DNA of 29,828 nt from SMWD01 sp051008895 (GTDB lineage: Bacteria > Pseudomonadota > Gammaproteobacteria > Steroidobacterales > GCA-2729495), in NCBI GenBank assembly GCA_051008895.1, contig JBPCXI010000275.1, forward strand, positions 1-29,828. Direction: 5' to 3'. The translations under genes and the position numbers were made by a program. Under the pieces are notes generated by a model. The model ran no database searches, had not been told where the DNA came from, and was given only the letters and a program-made list of their open reading frames with translations. Shown here one piece after another: positions 15,618-23,966 of this stretch. Every line of letters begins with the position of its first letter. Positions within the stretch are counted from its first letter, which is position 1.

Positions 15618-15736
15618 TTCGTTCCCTCCAGGATGTATCTACGAATAAATAACCGGGGCGGCGCCGCTGCCCGGCACCGCCAGTTCTTGTTACGCCCGCG
15701 GGCGCTTATTTCTCAACAGAGTTGGTATCTGTCCTT

Positions 15737-15753
15737 TGCACGAACCGTGCCGG
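15737..15753 (-). promoter_or_regulatory. Sigma54 (-24/-12) promoter of glnA
   Basis: Read on the minus strand, the site is CCGGCACGGTTCGTGCA. It has GG and GC exactly ten bases apart, as required for RpoN, with the GGCACG half close to consensus. Transcription would begin near 15726, giving a leader of about 110 bases before the glnA ATG. Confidence 0.75.
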
Positions 15754-15814
15754 TTCGCGTCGAGTGCTAACCGCCTGTTTTTACTGACTTCTTCTAGAAG
15801 CTGATCCGCGGCGG

Positions 15815-15831
15815 CGCACTATTCTAGTGCA
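15815..15831. promoter_or_regulatory. NtrC enhancer site 1 (perfect dyad)
   Basis: GCACTATTCTAGTGC is a perfect dyad (15816-15830) with flanking C and A, matching the TGCAC-N5-7-GTGCA type NtrC site. Its centre is about 97 bases upstream of the predicted glnA start point. Confidence 0.75.
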
Positions 15832-15845
15832 ATCGCGTGCCTTAT

Positions 15846-15862
15846 TGCACTCTTTTTGCGCA
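15846..15862. promoter_or_regulatory. NtrC enhancer site 2
   Basis: TGCACTCTTTTTGCGCA is a near-perfect dyad of the NtrC type with one mismatched pair. It is centred 31 bases (three helical turns) from site 1 and about 128 bases upstream of the glnA start point. Paired NtrC sites on the same helix face favour oligomer formation. Confidence 0.65.
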
Positions 15863-16020
15863 TCATTCGGGTCGTTCGCGTCCGCAACGGGCTATTGCCC
15901 TCTTTCGTGGGCCCTCTTCCTGGGCCGTCTTCGCGGGCCGCCTCCGGCCGGCAGCCGGAATGCCGGCAGCGGCTGGAAAGGACGCTATACTTGCGCGCCA
16001 GTCGAACCAAGGCCGATCCC

Positions 16021-16950
16021 GTGACCGTCCGGACCGCACCCGCTACATTTCAGGACCTGATTCTCGCGCTGCAGCAATTCTGGGCGGATCATGGCTGTGT
16101 CGTGCTGCAGCCGTATGACATGCCGATGGGCGCCGGAACCTTCCATTCCGCCACGTTCCTGCGGTCGATCGGGCCGGAGCCGTGGCGCTCCGCCTACGTG
16201 CAGCCGAGTCGAAGACCGACCGACGGCCGCTACGGCGACAACCCGTTTCGGTTGCAACACTACTACCAGTTTCAGGTCGCGCTGAAGCCATCTCCCGACG
16301 ATATCCAGGATCTGTATCTCGACTCGCTGCGATACCTGGGGGTCGACCCGCTGGTCCACGACATTCGCTTCGTCGAGGACAACTGGGAATCGCCGACGCT
16401 CGGCGCGTGGGGGCTCGGCTGGGAGGTCTGGCTGAACGGCATGGAGATCACGCAGTTCACGTACTTCCAGCAGGTCGGTGGACTCGATTGCCGACCCGTC
16501 ACCGGGGAGATCACCTACGGCCTCGAACGCATCGCGATGTACCTGCAGGGCGTCGACAGTGTCTTCGATCTCGTCTGGACAACGGGCCCGGACGGGTCGG
16601 TCAGCTACGGCGACGTATTTCATCAGAACGAAGTCGAGCAGTCGAAATACAATTTCGAAGCGGCGGACACGGACGTGCTGTTCGCGCGCTTCGACGCGGC
16701 CGAGGCCGCGTGCCGGAAACTCATCGAGCAGCAACTGACGCTGCCGGCGTACGAACAGATCCTGGACGCGTCGCATACGTTCAACCTGCTCGACGCGCGT
16801 CGCGCGATTTCGGTAACGGAACGGCAGGCGTATATTCTTCGCGTCCGCGGCATGGCCCGACAGGTCGCCGAAGCGTACTACGAGAGTCGCGAAAAACTCG
16901 GCTTCCCGATGCTGCGCGAAGAGACCGCGGCGGCCGGAGCAGGCGCATGA
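16021..16950 (+). CDS. glyQ: Glycyl-tRNA synthetase alpha subunit
   Basis: This is a 309-residue catalytic alpha subunit of the bacterial alpha2-beta2 glycyl-tRNA synthetase (class II). The sequence TFQDLILALQQFWADHGCVVLQPYDMPMGAGTFHSATFL is nearly invariant in the family (read in segments at residues 9-48). Further on are EPWRSAYVQPSRRPTDGRYG, GMEITQFTYFQQVGG and ITYGLERIAMYLQG. The GTG at 16021 was chosen because it gives the normal N-terminus and length (E. coli: about 303); a longer frame upstream runs into the promoter region. The stop overlaps the glyS start as ATGA. Confidence 0.97.
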   Translation: MTVRTAPATFQDLILALQQFWADHGCVVLQPYDMPMGAGTFHSATFLRSIGPEPWRSAYVQPSRRPTDGRYGDNPFRLQHYYQFQVALKPSPDDIQDLYLDSLRYLGVDPLVHDIRFVEDNWESPTLGAWGLGWEVWLNGMEITQFTYFQQVGGLDCRPVTGEITYGLERIAMYLQGVDSVFDLVWTTGPDGSVSYGDVFHQNEVEQSKYNFEAADTDVLFARFDAAEAACRKLIEQQLTLPAYEQILDASHTFNLLDARRAISVTERQAYILRVRGMARQVAEAYYESREKLGFPMLREETAAAGAGA

Positions 16951-19052
16951 CCGCGACCGCCGATTTCCTCGTCGAGATAGGTACCGAGGAGCTGCCGCCG
17001 AAGGCACTGCGGCGACTCGAGCTCGCGTTCGCCGACGAGATTTGCACGCGCCTGGATGCAGCCGGCCTCGCGTCGCAATCCCGCGCTTCGTTCGCATCGC
17101 CACGCCGACTCGCGTTGCTGGTGCACGGGCTGGAATTGAGTCAGCCAACGCAACGGATCGAAAAGCGCGGGCCGCCGACGCGAATCGCGTTCGACGAAGC
17201 GGGCGCGCCGACAAAGGCGGCGACCGCGTTCGCAGGCGGCTTCGGTGTCGACGTCGCGAGTCTCGAGCGCGTCGCAACTGACAAGGGCGAGTGGCTCGTC
17301 TATCGGGGCGAAGAGCCCGGTCGACTCGCCGCCGACCTGTTGCCCGAAATCGTCAACGACGCATTGGCACGCCTGCCGATTCCGAAGCGGATGCGCTGGG
17401 GAAGTTCCGACGTCGAGTTCGTCAGGCCCGCGCACTGGATTGTCATGCTGCTCGGCGACGACATTGTCCCGGCAACGATACTCGGGCTCACCGCCGGTCG
17501 TTCGAGCCGCGGCCATCGTTTCCATGCGCCCGATGCGATCGACATCGATGCGCCGGCGCATTATCCGACGCTACTCGAGCAACGCGGGCGCGTCATCGCA
17601 GACTTCACCGCGAGACGCGACAAGATTCGCGCACTCGCCGATGCCGCGGCCACGGAACTCGGCGGCAACGCGCATCTCGACAGCGACGTGCTCGACGAAG
17701 TCGCGGCGCTGGTCGAATGGCCGGTGCCCGTGACGGGTCGCTTCGATGCTGACTTTCTGCGGCTGCCCGACGAGGTCCTGATTTCCACGCTGCAGTCGCA
17801 CCAGCGTTACTTCCCGCTGCGCGGCGACGATGGCCGCCTGTTGCCGAATTTCATCGCGATGAGCAACCTCGACAGCACGGACCCGGCGACCGTCAGCGAG
17901 GGTAACGAACGCGTCGTGCTGCCGCGGCTGGCCGACGCCGCTTTTTTCTGGGACCAGGACCGTCGGTCGACGCTGGCGTCGCGGCGCGCTGCGCTGCACG
18001 ACGTCGTGTTCCAGAAACAACTCGGCACGCTGCACGACAAGTCGGAACGTGTCGCCGCCCTGGCACGCGCGCTCGCCACCGAATTCGGCGAGGACGCCGA
18101 TGCGGCCGGACGCGCCGCCGAGCTCGCGAAGACCGACCTGTTGACCGACATGGTCGGCGAGTTCCCGGACCTGCAGGGGCGAATCGGCCGCTACTACGCC
18201 GAACTCGACGACGAACCGGAACCGGTCGCCCGCGCAATCGAAGAGCAGTATTTCCCGGTGCACGCCGGCGGCGAGTTGCCGACGTCGTCGCTCGGCCGCG
18301 TGCTCGCGCTCGCCGACCGACTCGATTCGCTCGCGGGGATTTTCGCCATCGGCAAACGGCCCGGCGGCAGCAAGGACCCGTTCGCACTGCGCCGCGCCGC
18401 GCTCGGTATCCTGCGAATCCTGATCGAACAGAGCATCGATATCGACCTGGTCGCTTACCTCGGCCGCGCGGTCGATGCGCAACCGGTGGATGTCGACGAC
18501 CGCGACGCGCTGGTGCAAGACCTGCGGGACTTCATCATCGACCGCCTGCGCGGCTATGTCATGGAGGGCCTGGCGCCCGGGTTGGCGGCCGGCGAGATCT
18601 CAACCGAAGTATTCGAGGCGGTGCGGGTCCGCGCACCGTCGTCGCCGCTCGATTTCGTGCAGCGCGTCGCGGCGGTGCGTCGATTCATGGAACACGACGC
18701 CGCCGACAGCCTGGCCGCCGCCAACAAGCGCATTGCGAACATTCTCAAGTCCGCCGATGTGGCCGGGCATGAATCTGTCGAGCCGCAATTGTTCGACGCG
18801 CAAGAGGAAAAGAAACTGTTCGCGACGCTGCAGGACCTGTCGGCGCAGCACGCGAGCAGCCTCGAGCAGCGCGATTACGAAGCCACGCTCGAACGCCTCG
18901 CGTCACTGCGGGCGCCGGTCGATGCGTTCTTCGACGGCGTCATGGTCATGACCGACGACGCCGAATTGCAACGCAATCGTCTCGCATTGCTAACGGAACT
19001 GCGGCAGCGGTTCCTCGACGTCGCCGACCTGTCCTGCATCTCGACGACCTGA
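16947..19052 (+). CDS. glyS: Glycyl-tRNA synthetase beta subunit
   Basis: This is a 701-residue beta subunit. It opens DFLVEIGTEELPPKALRRL and contains RMRWGSSDVEFVRPAHWIVML, LISTLQSHQRYFPLR, FWDQDRRSTL and the HD-like region with LPTSSLGRVLALADRLDSL and GSKDPFALRRAALGILRI. The C-terminal DALR-like anticodon-binding part (about 590-701) ends in LTELRQRFLDVADLS. It completes the glyQS enzyme that charges tRNA-Gly; the beta subunit provides tRNA binding. It overlaps glyQ by four bases (ATGA), indicating coupled translation of the two subunits. Confidence 0.97.
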   Translation: MTATADFLVEIGTEELPPKALRRLELAFADEICTRLDAAGLASQSRASFASPRRLALLVHGLELSQPTQRIEKRGPPTRIAFDEAGAPTKAATAFAGGFGVDVASLERVATDKGEWLVYRGEEPGRLAADLLPEIVNDALARLPIPKRMRWGSSDVEFVRPAHWIVMLLGDDIVPATILGLTAGRSSRGHRFHAPDAIDIDAPAHYPTLLEQRGRVIADFTARRDKIRALADAAATELGGNAHLDSDVLDEVAALVEWPVPVTGRFDADFLRLPDEVLISTLQSHQRYFPLRGDDGRLLPNFIAMSNLDSTDPATVSEGNERVVLPRLADAAFFWDQDRRSTLASRRAALHDVVFQKQLGTLHDKSERVAALARALATEFGEDADAAGRAAELAKTDLLTDMVGEFPDLQGRIGRYYAELDDEPEPVARAIEEQYFPVHAGGELPTSSLGRVLALADRLDSLAGIFAIGKRPGGSKDPFALRRAALGILRILIEQSIDIDLVAYLGRAVDAQPVDVDDRDALVQDLRDFIIDRLRGYVMEGLAPGLAAGEISTEVFEAVRVRAPSSPLDFVQRVAAVRRFMEHDAADSLAAANKRIANILKSADVAGHESVEPQLFDAQEEKKLFATLQDLSAQHASSLEQRDYEATLERLASLRAPVDAFFDGVMVMTDDAELQRNRLALLTELRQRFLDVADLSCISTT

Positions 19053-19073
19053 AAAGACGGCTTCGATTCCACC

Positions 19074-19643
19074 ATGGACCAAGCGCACGCACCGCTCGTC
19101 ATCCTGGACCGCGATGGCGTCATCAACCGCGACTCCCCCGATTTCATCAAGTCGGCGGATGAATTCGAGCCGTTACCCGGCAGCATCGACGCGATTGCAG
19201 ACCTCTGCCGTGCCGGCTATCGCGTGGTGATCGCATCGAACCAGTCGGGCATCGGCCGCGGCCTGTTCACGACCGAAACGCTCGTGCGCATCCACGGGAA
19301 GCTGCGTGAACTGGTAGAGGCGGCCGGCGGTGCGTTGTCGGGAATTTTCTTCTGCCCGCACAAGCCGGACGACGGCTGCGAATGCCGCAAGCCCGGAACC
19401 GGGCTCATGGATCAGATTGCCGCTGCGTTCGAGCGGGACCTTGGCGACGTGCCCGCAATCGGAGACTCGATGCGCGACCTCGAGGCTGCGGCCGCGGCGG
19501 GCGCGCGCCCGATACTCGTGCGCACCGGCAACGGCCACGCGACGGAACGCGACCTGCCGGCCACCAGCGACATTCCGGTTTACGATGATCTGCGGGCGGC
19601 GGCCGACGCCATTCTCGCCGCCGACGGAGACCCGGCACGATGA
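19074..19643 (+). CDS. gmhB: D-glycero-beta-D-manno-heptose-1,7-bisphosphate 7-phosphatase
   Basis: This is a 189-residue HAD-superfamily phosphatase. The catalytic motif VILDRDGVIN holds the nucleophile Asp12 and acid/base Asp14; motif 2 is IASNQSGIGRG. The zinc site is CPHKPDDGCECRKPGTG, with its Cys/His ligands, typical of GmhB. Motif 4 is AIGDSMRDLEAA. The enzyme removes the 7-phosphate during ADP-heptose synthesis for the lipopolysaccharide inner core, in the cytoplasm. The stop overlaps the plsC start (ATGA), and glyS-gmhB-plsC is a known gammaproteobacterial order. Confidence 0.95.
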   Translation: MDQAHAPLVILDRDGVINRDSPDFIKSADEFEPLPGSIDAIADLCRAGYRVVIASNQSGIGRGLFTTETLVRIHGKLRELVEAAGGALSGIFFCPHKPDDGCECRKPGTGLMDQIAAAFERDLGDVPAIGDSMRDLEAAAAAGARPILVRTGNGHATERDLPATSDIPVYDDLRAAADAILAADGDPAR

Positions 19644-20362
19644 TACGTTCGGTGCTGTTTACGGTCATCATGTTCCTCACGGTACCGCCTTACGCGCTGG
19701 GCGTAATACTCGCGCGCCCGTTCGGGCGGGGCGCGAGCTACGCGGTGGCGCTCTCCTGGGTCGCTGTGCAACTCTGGCTCTGCCGCAATCTCATCGGCCT
19801 CGATCTGGAGGTCGAGGGCCAGGAACACATCCCGGAGCGCAACGGCGTCGTGTTCATGAAGCATTCGTCGGCCTATGAGACGCTGGCCGAATTCTCCGTC
19901 ATCCCCGGCGATCAGACCTGGGTCGTAAAACGCGAGCTCGTGTGGGCGCCGTTCTTCTGCTGGGCGCTCGCTTGCGCGAGTCCGATCGCGGTGAATCGCA
20001 GCGCGGGCCGATCGGCGGTTGCGCAGGTCGTCGAGCAGGGCAAGGCGCGCCTTGCCGAAGGCCTCTGGATCATGATTTATCCGGAGGGCACACGCATGGC
20101 CGCCGGCGAGACCCGGCGCTACGGCATCAGCGGCACGCTGCTCGCGCAGGAGGCCGGCGTGCTGATCACGCCGGTGGCGCACAACGCCGGTTACTTCTGG
20201 CCGCGTCGCGGGTGGATTAAGCGGCCGGGCGTCGTGCGTTTCGTAATCGGTCCGCCGGTCGATCCGGCCGGCCGCGATCTGCGTGAAGTGAACGAGGAGA
20301 TCCAGGCCTGGGTCGAGGACAAGGTGGCGGAGATCAGCGCCGGCCTCGAGGTACCGTCCTAG
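19640..20362 (+). CDS. plsC: 1-acyl-sn-glycerol-3-phosphate acyltransferase
   Basis: This 240-residue protein has an N-terminal membrane helix (residues about 3-28), a second hydrophobic stretch (about 35-55) and the acyltransferase domain. The catalytic block is KHSSAYETLAE, an HX4E version of the usual HX4D motif. The substrate-binding block is IYPEGTRMA. VNRSAGR and LITPVAHNAGYFW give the remaining motifs. It would add the second acyl chain to make phosphatidic acid at the inner membrane. Start ATG 19640 overlaps the gmhB stop by four bases. It converges with gyrB; the 56-base gap has only imperfect GGTCAGG-like repeats. Confidence 0.9.
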   Translation: MIRSVLFTVIMFLTVPPYALGVILARPFGRGASYAVALSWVAVQLWLCRNLIGLDLEVEGQEHIPERNGVVFMKHSSAYETLAEFSVIPGDQTWVVKRELVWAPFFCWALACASPIAVNRSAGRSAVAQVVEQGKARLAEGLWIMIYPEGTRMAAGETRRYGISGTLLAQEAGVLITPVAHNAGYFWPRRGWIKRPGVVRFVIGPPVDPAGRDLREVNEEIQAWVEDKVAEISAGLEVPS

Positions 20363-20418
20363 TATTTTCGAGCCCGGGCGTCCGCGGGCCAGGGTCAAGG
20401 CCTGGGTCAGGGTCTGGT

Positions 20419-22833
20419 TCAGACGTCGAGGTTCTCGACCGCCAGCGCGTTACTCTCGATGAATTCGCGCCGCGGCTCGACCTGATCGCCCATCAGCGTC
20501 GTGAATATCTCATCGGCAGCGACCGCATCTTCGATGCGCACTTGCATCAGCCGGCGCGTTTCCGGATTCACCGTCGTATCCCATAGCTGATCCGGATTCA
20601 TTTCACCGAGGCCTTTGTAACGTTGAATCGACTGTCCCTTGCGCGCTTCGGTGATGAACCACTCGATTGCTTGCTTGAAAGAGTCGACTTCGCGCGTTTG
20701 TTCCCCGCGCGTGACATGCGCGCCATCGCCAATCAGGTCCTCGAGGTCCGCGCCGAGTTCGGCAATCTGTGCGTACTCGGCAGACTCGAAGAAATGGATG
20801 CGAATATCGCTGGTGTCATCGACGCCGTGCTGGCGACGAACGATCTCGAGCGCGGAAATCGCGTCGTCTTCGACCTTGACCTCGACACCGTAGCTGACGC
20901 CGGCGCCGTTGACGGCCGACCTCATCGACTCCTGCAGGCCGCTCGCCCATGCTTGCATGAATTCGCTGTCCTCGAGGTTGTCGGCTTTAACCGGCGGCAG
21001 GTAGAGCATCCGTTCGAGGACGAGGCGATCATAGCGCCTGGCGAGACGGTCCAGGATGCTCATCACGCGCACCCATTTTTCCGACAGCGACGCGAGCGCC
21101 TGGCCGGTTATGGCCGGAGCGTCCGCGTTCACGAACAGTGACGCTTTTTCCATCGCGACGTTCAGCAAGTACGCGTTGAGTTCGGCGTCATCCTTAACGT
21201 ACTGCTCCTGCTTGCCGCGCTTGACCTTGTACAGCGGCGGCTGCGCGATATAGACGTGGCCACGTTCGATCAGCGCCGGCATCTGGCGGTAGAAGAAGGT
21301 CAGCAACAGCGTGCGAATGTGCGAGCCGTCGACGTCCGCGTCGGTCATGATGATGATGCGGTGATAGCGCAGCTTGTCGGGATCGAAATCATCGCGGCCG
21401 ATACCCGTGCCCAGCGCAGTGATCAGCGTGCCCACTTCCGCGGACGACAGCATCTTGTCGAAACGAGCGCGTTCGACATTCAGGATCTTGCCCTTCAGCG
21501 GGAGAATCGCTTGCGTGCGGCGGTCCCGACCCTGCTTTGCGGCGCCGCCGACGGAATCGCCCTCAACGATAAACAACTCGGACAGCGCCGGATCTTTTTC
21601 CTGGCAGTCGGCGAGTTTACCCGGCAGGCCGGCGACGTCGAGTGCGCCTTTTCGACGCGTCATCTCGCGCGCTTTGCGTGCCGCCTCGCGCGCGCGCGAC
21701 GCATCGATGATCTTCGCGACAATGGTCTTGGCTTCCGGCGGATGCTCCATCAGGAAGTCTTCGAGCTTGCCGGAAAACGCGGACTCGACGATGCCCTTGA
21801 TCTCCGACGAAACGAGTTTGTCTTTCGTTTGCGATGAGAATTTCGGATCCGGGACTTTGACCGACAACACTGCGGTCAATCCCTCGCGCGCGTCGTCGCC
21901 CGTCGTTGCGGCCTTGTTCTTGTTGCCGACCTCGCGTTCGATGTAAGCGTTCAGCGTGCGCGTCAGCGCGCTGCGAAAGCCGGCCAGGTGCGTACCGCCG
22001 TCTTTCTGCGGAATGTTGTTCGTGTAGCAGAACATGTTTTCCGCGTAACCGTCATTCCACTGCACCGCGCCTTCGATCGTGACGCCGTCCTGCATGGCTT
22101 CAAAACTCAGCACCGTATCGTGGATGGGTGATTTATTCCGGTTCAGGTGCTGCACGAACGCCTTGATGCCGCCCTCGAACTCGAACACATCTTCCTTGGA
22201 GTCACGCTCGTCATGCAGGTGGATGCGCACGCCGGAATTCAGGAACGACAATTCGCGCAGCCGCTTGGCCAGAATGTCGTAGTGAAATTCGATGTTGGTG
22301 AAGATTTCGGCGCTGGGTTTGAAGCGAATCATCGTGCCGGTCTTTTTCGTCTCGCCGGTCCGCTCGAGCGCGCTGACCGGATCGCCCAACTCGTAGCGCT
22401 GATCGTGAATGTGGCCCTCGCGGAAAACCGTCAGCTGCAGCGACTCTGACAGCGCGTTGACGACCGAAACGCCGACGCCGTGCAGGCCGCCGGAAACCTT
22501 GTACGAGTTGTCGTCGAATTTGCCGCCGGCATGCAGCACCGTCATGATGACCTCTGCCGCGGAGCGCCCTTCCTCCGGGTGCTCGTCGACCGGGATACCG
22601 CGGCCGTTGTCCGCGACGGTGACGGACTCGTCGGGGTGGATCGTCACGGTAATGTCGGAACAATGACCGGCGAGCGCCTCGTCGATAGAGTTGTCGACGA
22701 CCTCGAAAACCATGTGATGCAGGCCGGTGCCGTCATCGGTGTCACCGATGTACATTCCCGGTCGTTTTCGAACGGCTTCAAGGCCCTTTAAGACCTTGAT
22801 ATTAGTAGAAGTATAGTCGTCTTCGATCGACAT
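20419..22833 (-). CDS. gyrB: DNA gyrase subunit B
   Basis: This is an 804-residue subunit. The GHKL ATPase domain (about 1-220) shows FEVVDNSIDEALAG, VADNGRGIPVD and the lid GGLHGVGVSVVNALS; the transducer domain follows. The Toprim domain starts LFIVEGDS (Glu424) and includes DTD-type metal residues in MTDADVDGSH; the C-terminus carries the long insertion typical of Gram-negative GyrB and the QRYKGLGEMNP signature. With GyrA it introduces negative supercoils. The invariant EGDSAGG reads EGDSVGG here (Val428). Start ATG 22833 is preceded by a weak GGTG. The gene follows recF after 28 bases in the dnaA-dnaN-recF-gyrB order. Confidence 0.98.
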   Translation of the reverse strand: MSIEDDYTSTNIKVLKGLEAVRKRPGMYIGDTDDGTGLHHMVFEVVDNSIDEALAGHCSDITVTIHPDESVTVADNGRGIPVDEHPEEGRSAAEVIMTVLHAGGKFDDNSYKVSGGLHGVGVSVVNALSESLQLTVFREGHIHDQRYELGDPVSALERTGETKKTGTMIRFKPSAEIFTNIEFHYDILAKRLRELSFLNSGVRIHLHDERDSKEDVFEFEGGIKAFVQHLNRNKSPIHDTVLSFEAMQDGVTIEGAVQWNDGYAENMFCYTNNIPQKDGGTHLAGFRSALTRTLNAYIEREVGNKNKAATTGDDAREGLTAVLSVKVPDPKFSSQTKDKLVSSEIKGIVESAFSGKLEDFLMEHPPEAKTIVAKIIDASRAREAARKAREMTRRKGALDVAGLPGKLADCQEKDPALSELFIVEGDSVGGAAKQGRDRRTQAILPLKGKILNVERARFDKMLSSAEVGTLITALGTGIGRDDFDPDKLRYHRIIIMTDADVDGSHIRTLLLTFFYRQMPALIERGHVYIAQPPLYKVKRGKQEQYVKDDAELNAYLLNVAMEKASLFVNADAPAITGQALASLSEKWVRVMSILDRLARRYDRLVLERMLYLPPVKADNLEDSEFMQAWASGLQESMRSAVNGAGVSYGVEVKVEDDAISALEIVRRQHGVDDTSDIRIHFFESAEYAQIAELGADLEDLIGDGAHVTRGEQTREVDSFKQAIEWFITEARKGQSIQRYKGLGEMNPDQLWDTTVNPETRRLMQVRIEDAVAADEIFTTLMGDQVEPRREFIESNALAVENLDV

Positions 22834-22861
22834 CGGCGCACCCTGAAAGCGAACCGATCAA

Positions 22862-23929
22862 TTATACCAGAGTCGCCACCTCGCCACGTTCCACGTGGAA
22901 CGATCGCGACGCCGAATCGATCGGCAGTGCCTCGCGATCGAGGGCCGTCACGAACAGCTGCGTCCGCGTCTCCTGGAGTACGTCGAGCAGCTTGCCCAGG
23001 CGCTCGCTATCGAGTTCCGCGGCCGGCTCGTCGACGAGCAACGCGACCGTGCGGTCGAGTTGCCGGGCGACGAACTGGCTCTGCGCCAGCACCATCGAGA
23101 TGCCAAGCAGTTTCTGCTGACCGCGAGACAATCGATGCCGCGCTGCAGCGCCATCGACGACGAGCGCTAGCTCGGCGCGGTGCGGCCCGACATGCGTGCG
23201 TCCCAGCGCGATGTCTCGATCCCAAGATGCATGAATTGCGTCGAAAAGGGTCCGATCGTGCGGCCATCCGCTGCGATATTCGATTTTGGCCGGCAAACCG
23301 AGGAGCGCGAGGGCCATGTCTTCGAACGCCGGTCGGAAACTGTCGAGGTAGCTGCGGCGCAGCGTATCGATCGCCGTTCCCATCTCGATGAGTTCGCTTT
23401 CCCACGCAGCGACGGCGTCTCGGGGCAAGCCCTGGCGCAGCGATTCGTTTCTTTGCTGAAGGGCTTTCTTGTACCGGCGCCAGTCCGGGAAGAAATTATG
23501 TTTCACGTGAAACACTCCCCAGTCGAGAAAATGCCGGCGCCCTTTCGGCCCACCCTGCACCAACTCGTGCACCGACGGATCGATCACCTGGACCGGCAGC
23601 GCCCGAATCAGGTCAGCCGTTTTTCCACGACGATCACCGTCAATCTGAACTTGCAGCCCTTCTCGCCCGCTACTGAGCCCGAGCCGCCGAATCGAGTCGC
23701 GCTCGGACACTTCCGCAAAAATCGTGAATTCTTCCTCGCCACTCTGCACGAACGTGGAACGCGTCCCGGACCTGAACGACCGCCCACGACCGATAAAGAA
23801 CAGCGCTTCGAGAATACTGGTTTTGCCGGCCCCGTTCGGGCCGTAAATGACGTTTATGCCGGGATCCGGCTCTAACTCAATGCTCGTCAGGCACCGGAAA
23901 TTTCGAATACAGAGCTTTCTGACGCTCAC
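22862..23929 (-). CDS. recF: DNA replication and repair protein RecF
   Basis: This is a 355-residue SMC-like ATPase. Walker A is GPNGAGKTS near residue 30, the signature motif is LSRGQQKLL, and Walker B is LLVDEPAAELDSERL. RecF loads RecA at gapped DNA with RecO and RecR. The start was set at GTG 23929 (SVRKLCIRNFRCL), as in homologues; a TTG at 23941 would add four residues. Two parS-like palindromes lie inside the gene and are read as FHVK (near residue 140) and FHVE (near the C-terminus). It follows dnaN closely. Confidence 0.96.
   Translation of the reverse strand: MSVRKLCIRNFRCLTSIELEPDPGINVIYGPNGAGKTSILEALFFIGRGRSFRSGTRSTFVQSGEEEFTIFAEVSERDSIRRLGLSSGREGLQVQIDGDRRGKTADLIRALPVQVIDPSVHELVQGGPKGRRHFLDWGVFHVKHNFFPDWRRYKKALQQRNESLRQGLPRDAVAAWESELIEMGTAIDTLRRSYLDSFRPAFEDMALALLGLPAKIEYRSGWPHDRTLFDAIHASWDRDIALGRTHVGPHRAELALVVDGAAARHRLSRGQQKLLGISMVLAQSQFVARQLDRTVALLVDEPAAELDSERLGKLLDVLQETRTQLFVTALDREALPIDSASRSFHVERGEVATLV
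22887..22902. promoter_or_regulatory. parS-like ParB binding site, copy 1
   Basis: CGTTCCACGTGGAACG is a fully palindromic 16-mer. It has the NGTTCCACGTGGAACN form of chromosomal parS sites known in pseudomonads. It lies in the last codons of recF, where it encodes FHVER. Confidence 0.75.
23499..23514. promoter_or_regulatory. parS site, copy 2 (perfect consensus)
   Basis: TGTTTCACGTGAAACA is identical to the bacterial consensus parS palindrome bound by ParB/Spo0J. It lies within recF (encoding FHVKH), about 600 bases from the other site and about 1.6 kb from the candidate origin. Confidence 0.9.
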
Positions 23930-23966
23930 GTCCCGGGTCAACCAGGTCGCCCGACCCGCGGAAGAA

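Larger units (their letters stand above)
15618..16020. other. glnA-glyQ divergent intergenic region (403 bases)
   Basis: This is the only gap longer than 300 bases. On the glnA side it holds an untranslated leader of about 110 bases with two potential stems (15653-15674, imperfect, and the palindrome 15693-15704 CGCCCGCGGGCG), then the -24/-12 promoter and two NtrC sites. On the glyQ side, 15906-15944 is made of three imperfect 13-base units sharing GGGCC, followed by GC-rich inverted bits and a TATACT at about 15984-15990 that may be the glyQ -10. I saw no open frame there that looks real. Confidence 0.7.

Noticed and set aside
15693..15704. CGCCCGCGGGCG palindrome as an operator
   Set aside because: It lies in the glnA leader downstream of the promoter and is just as well explained as an RNA stem in GC-rich sequence.
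20363..20418. GGTCAGG-like short repeats between plsC and gyrB as a terminator or repeat array
   Set aside because: They are short and imperfect with no stable stem or T-run; nothing can be supported beyond mild sequence bias.
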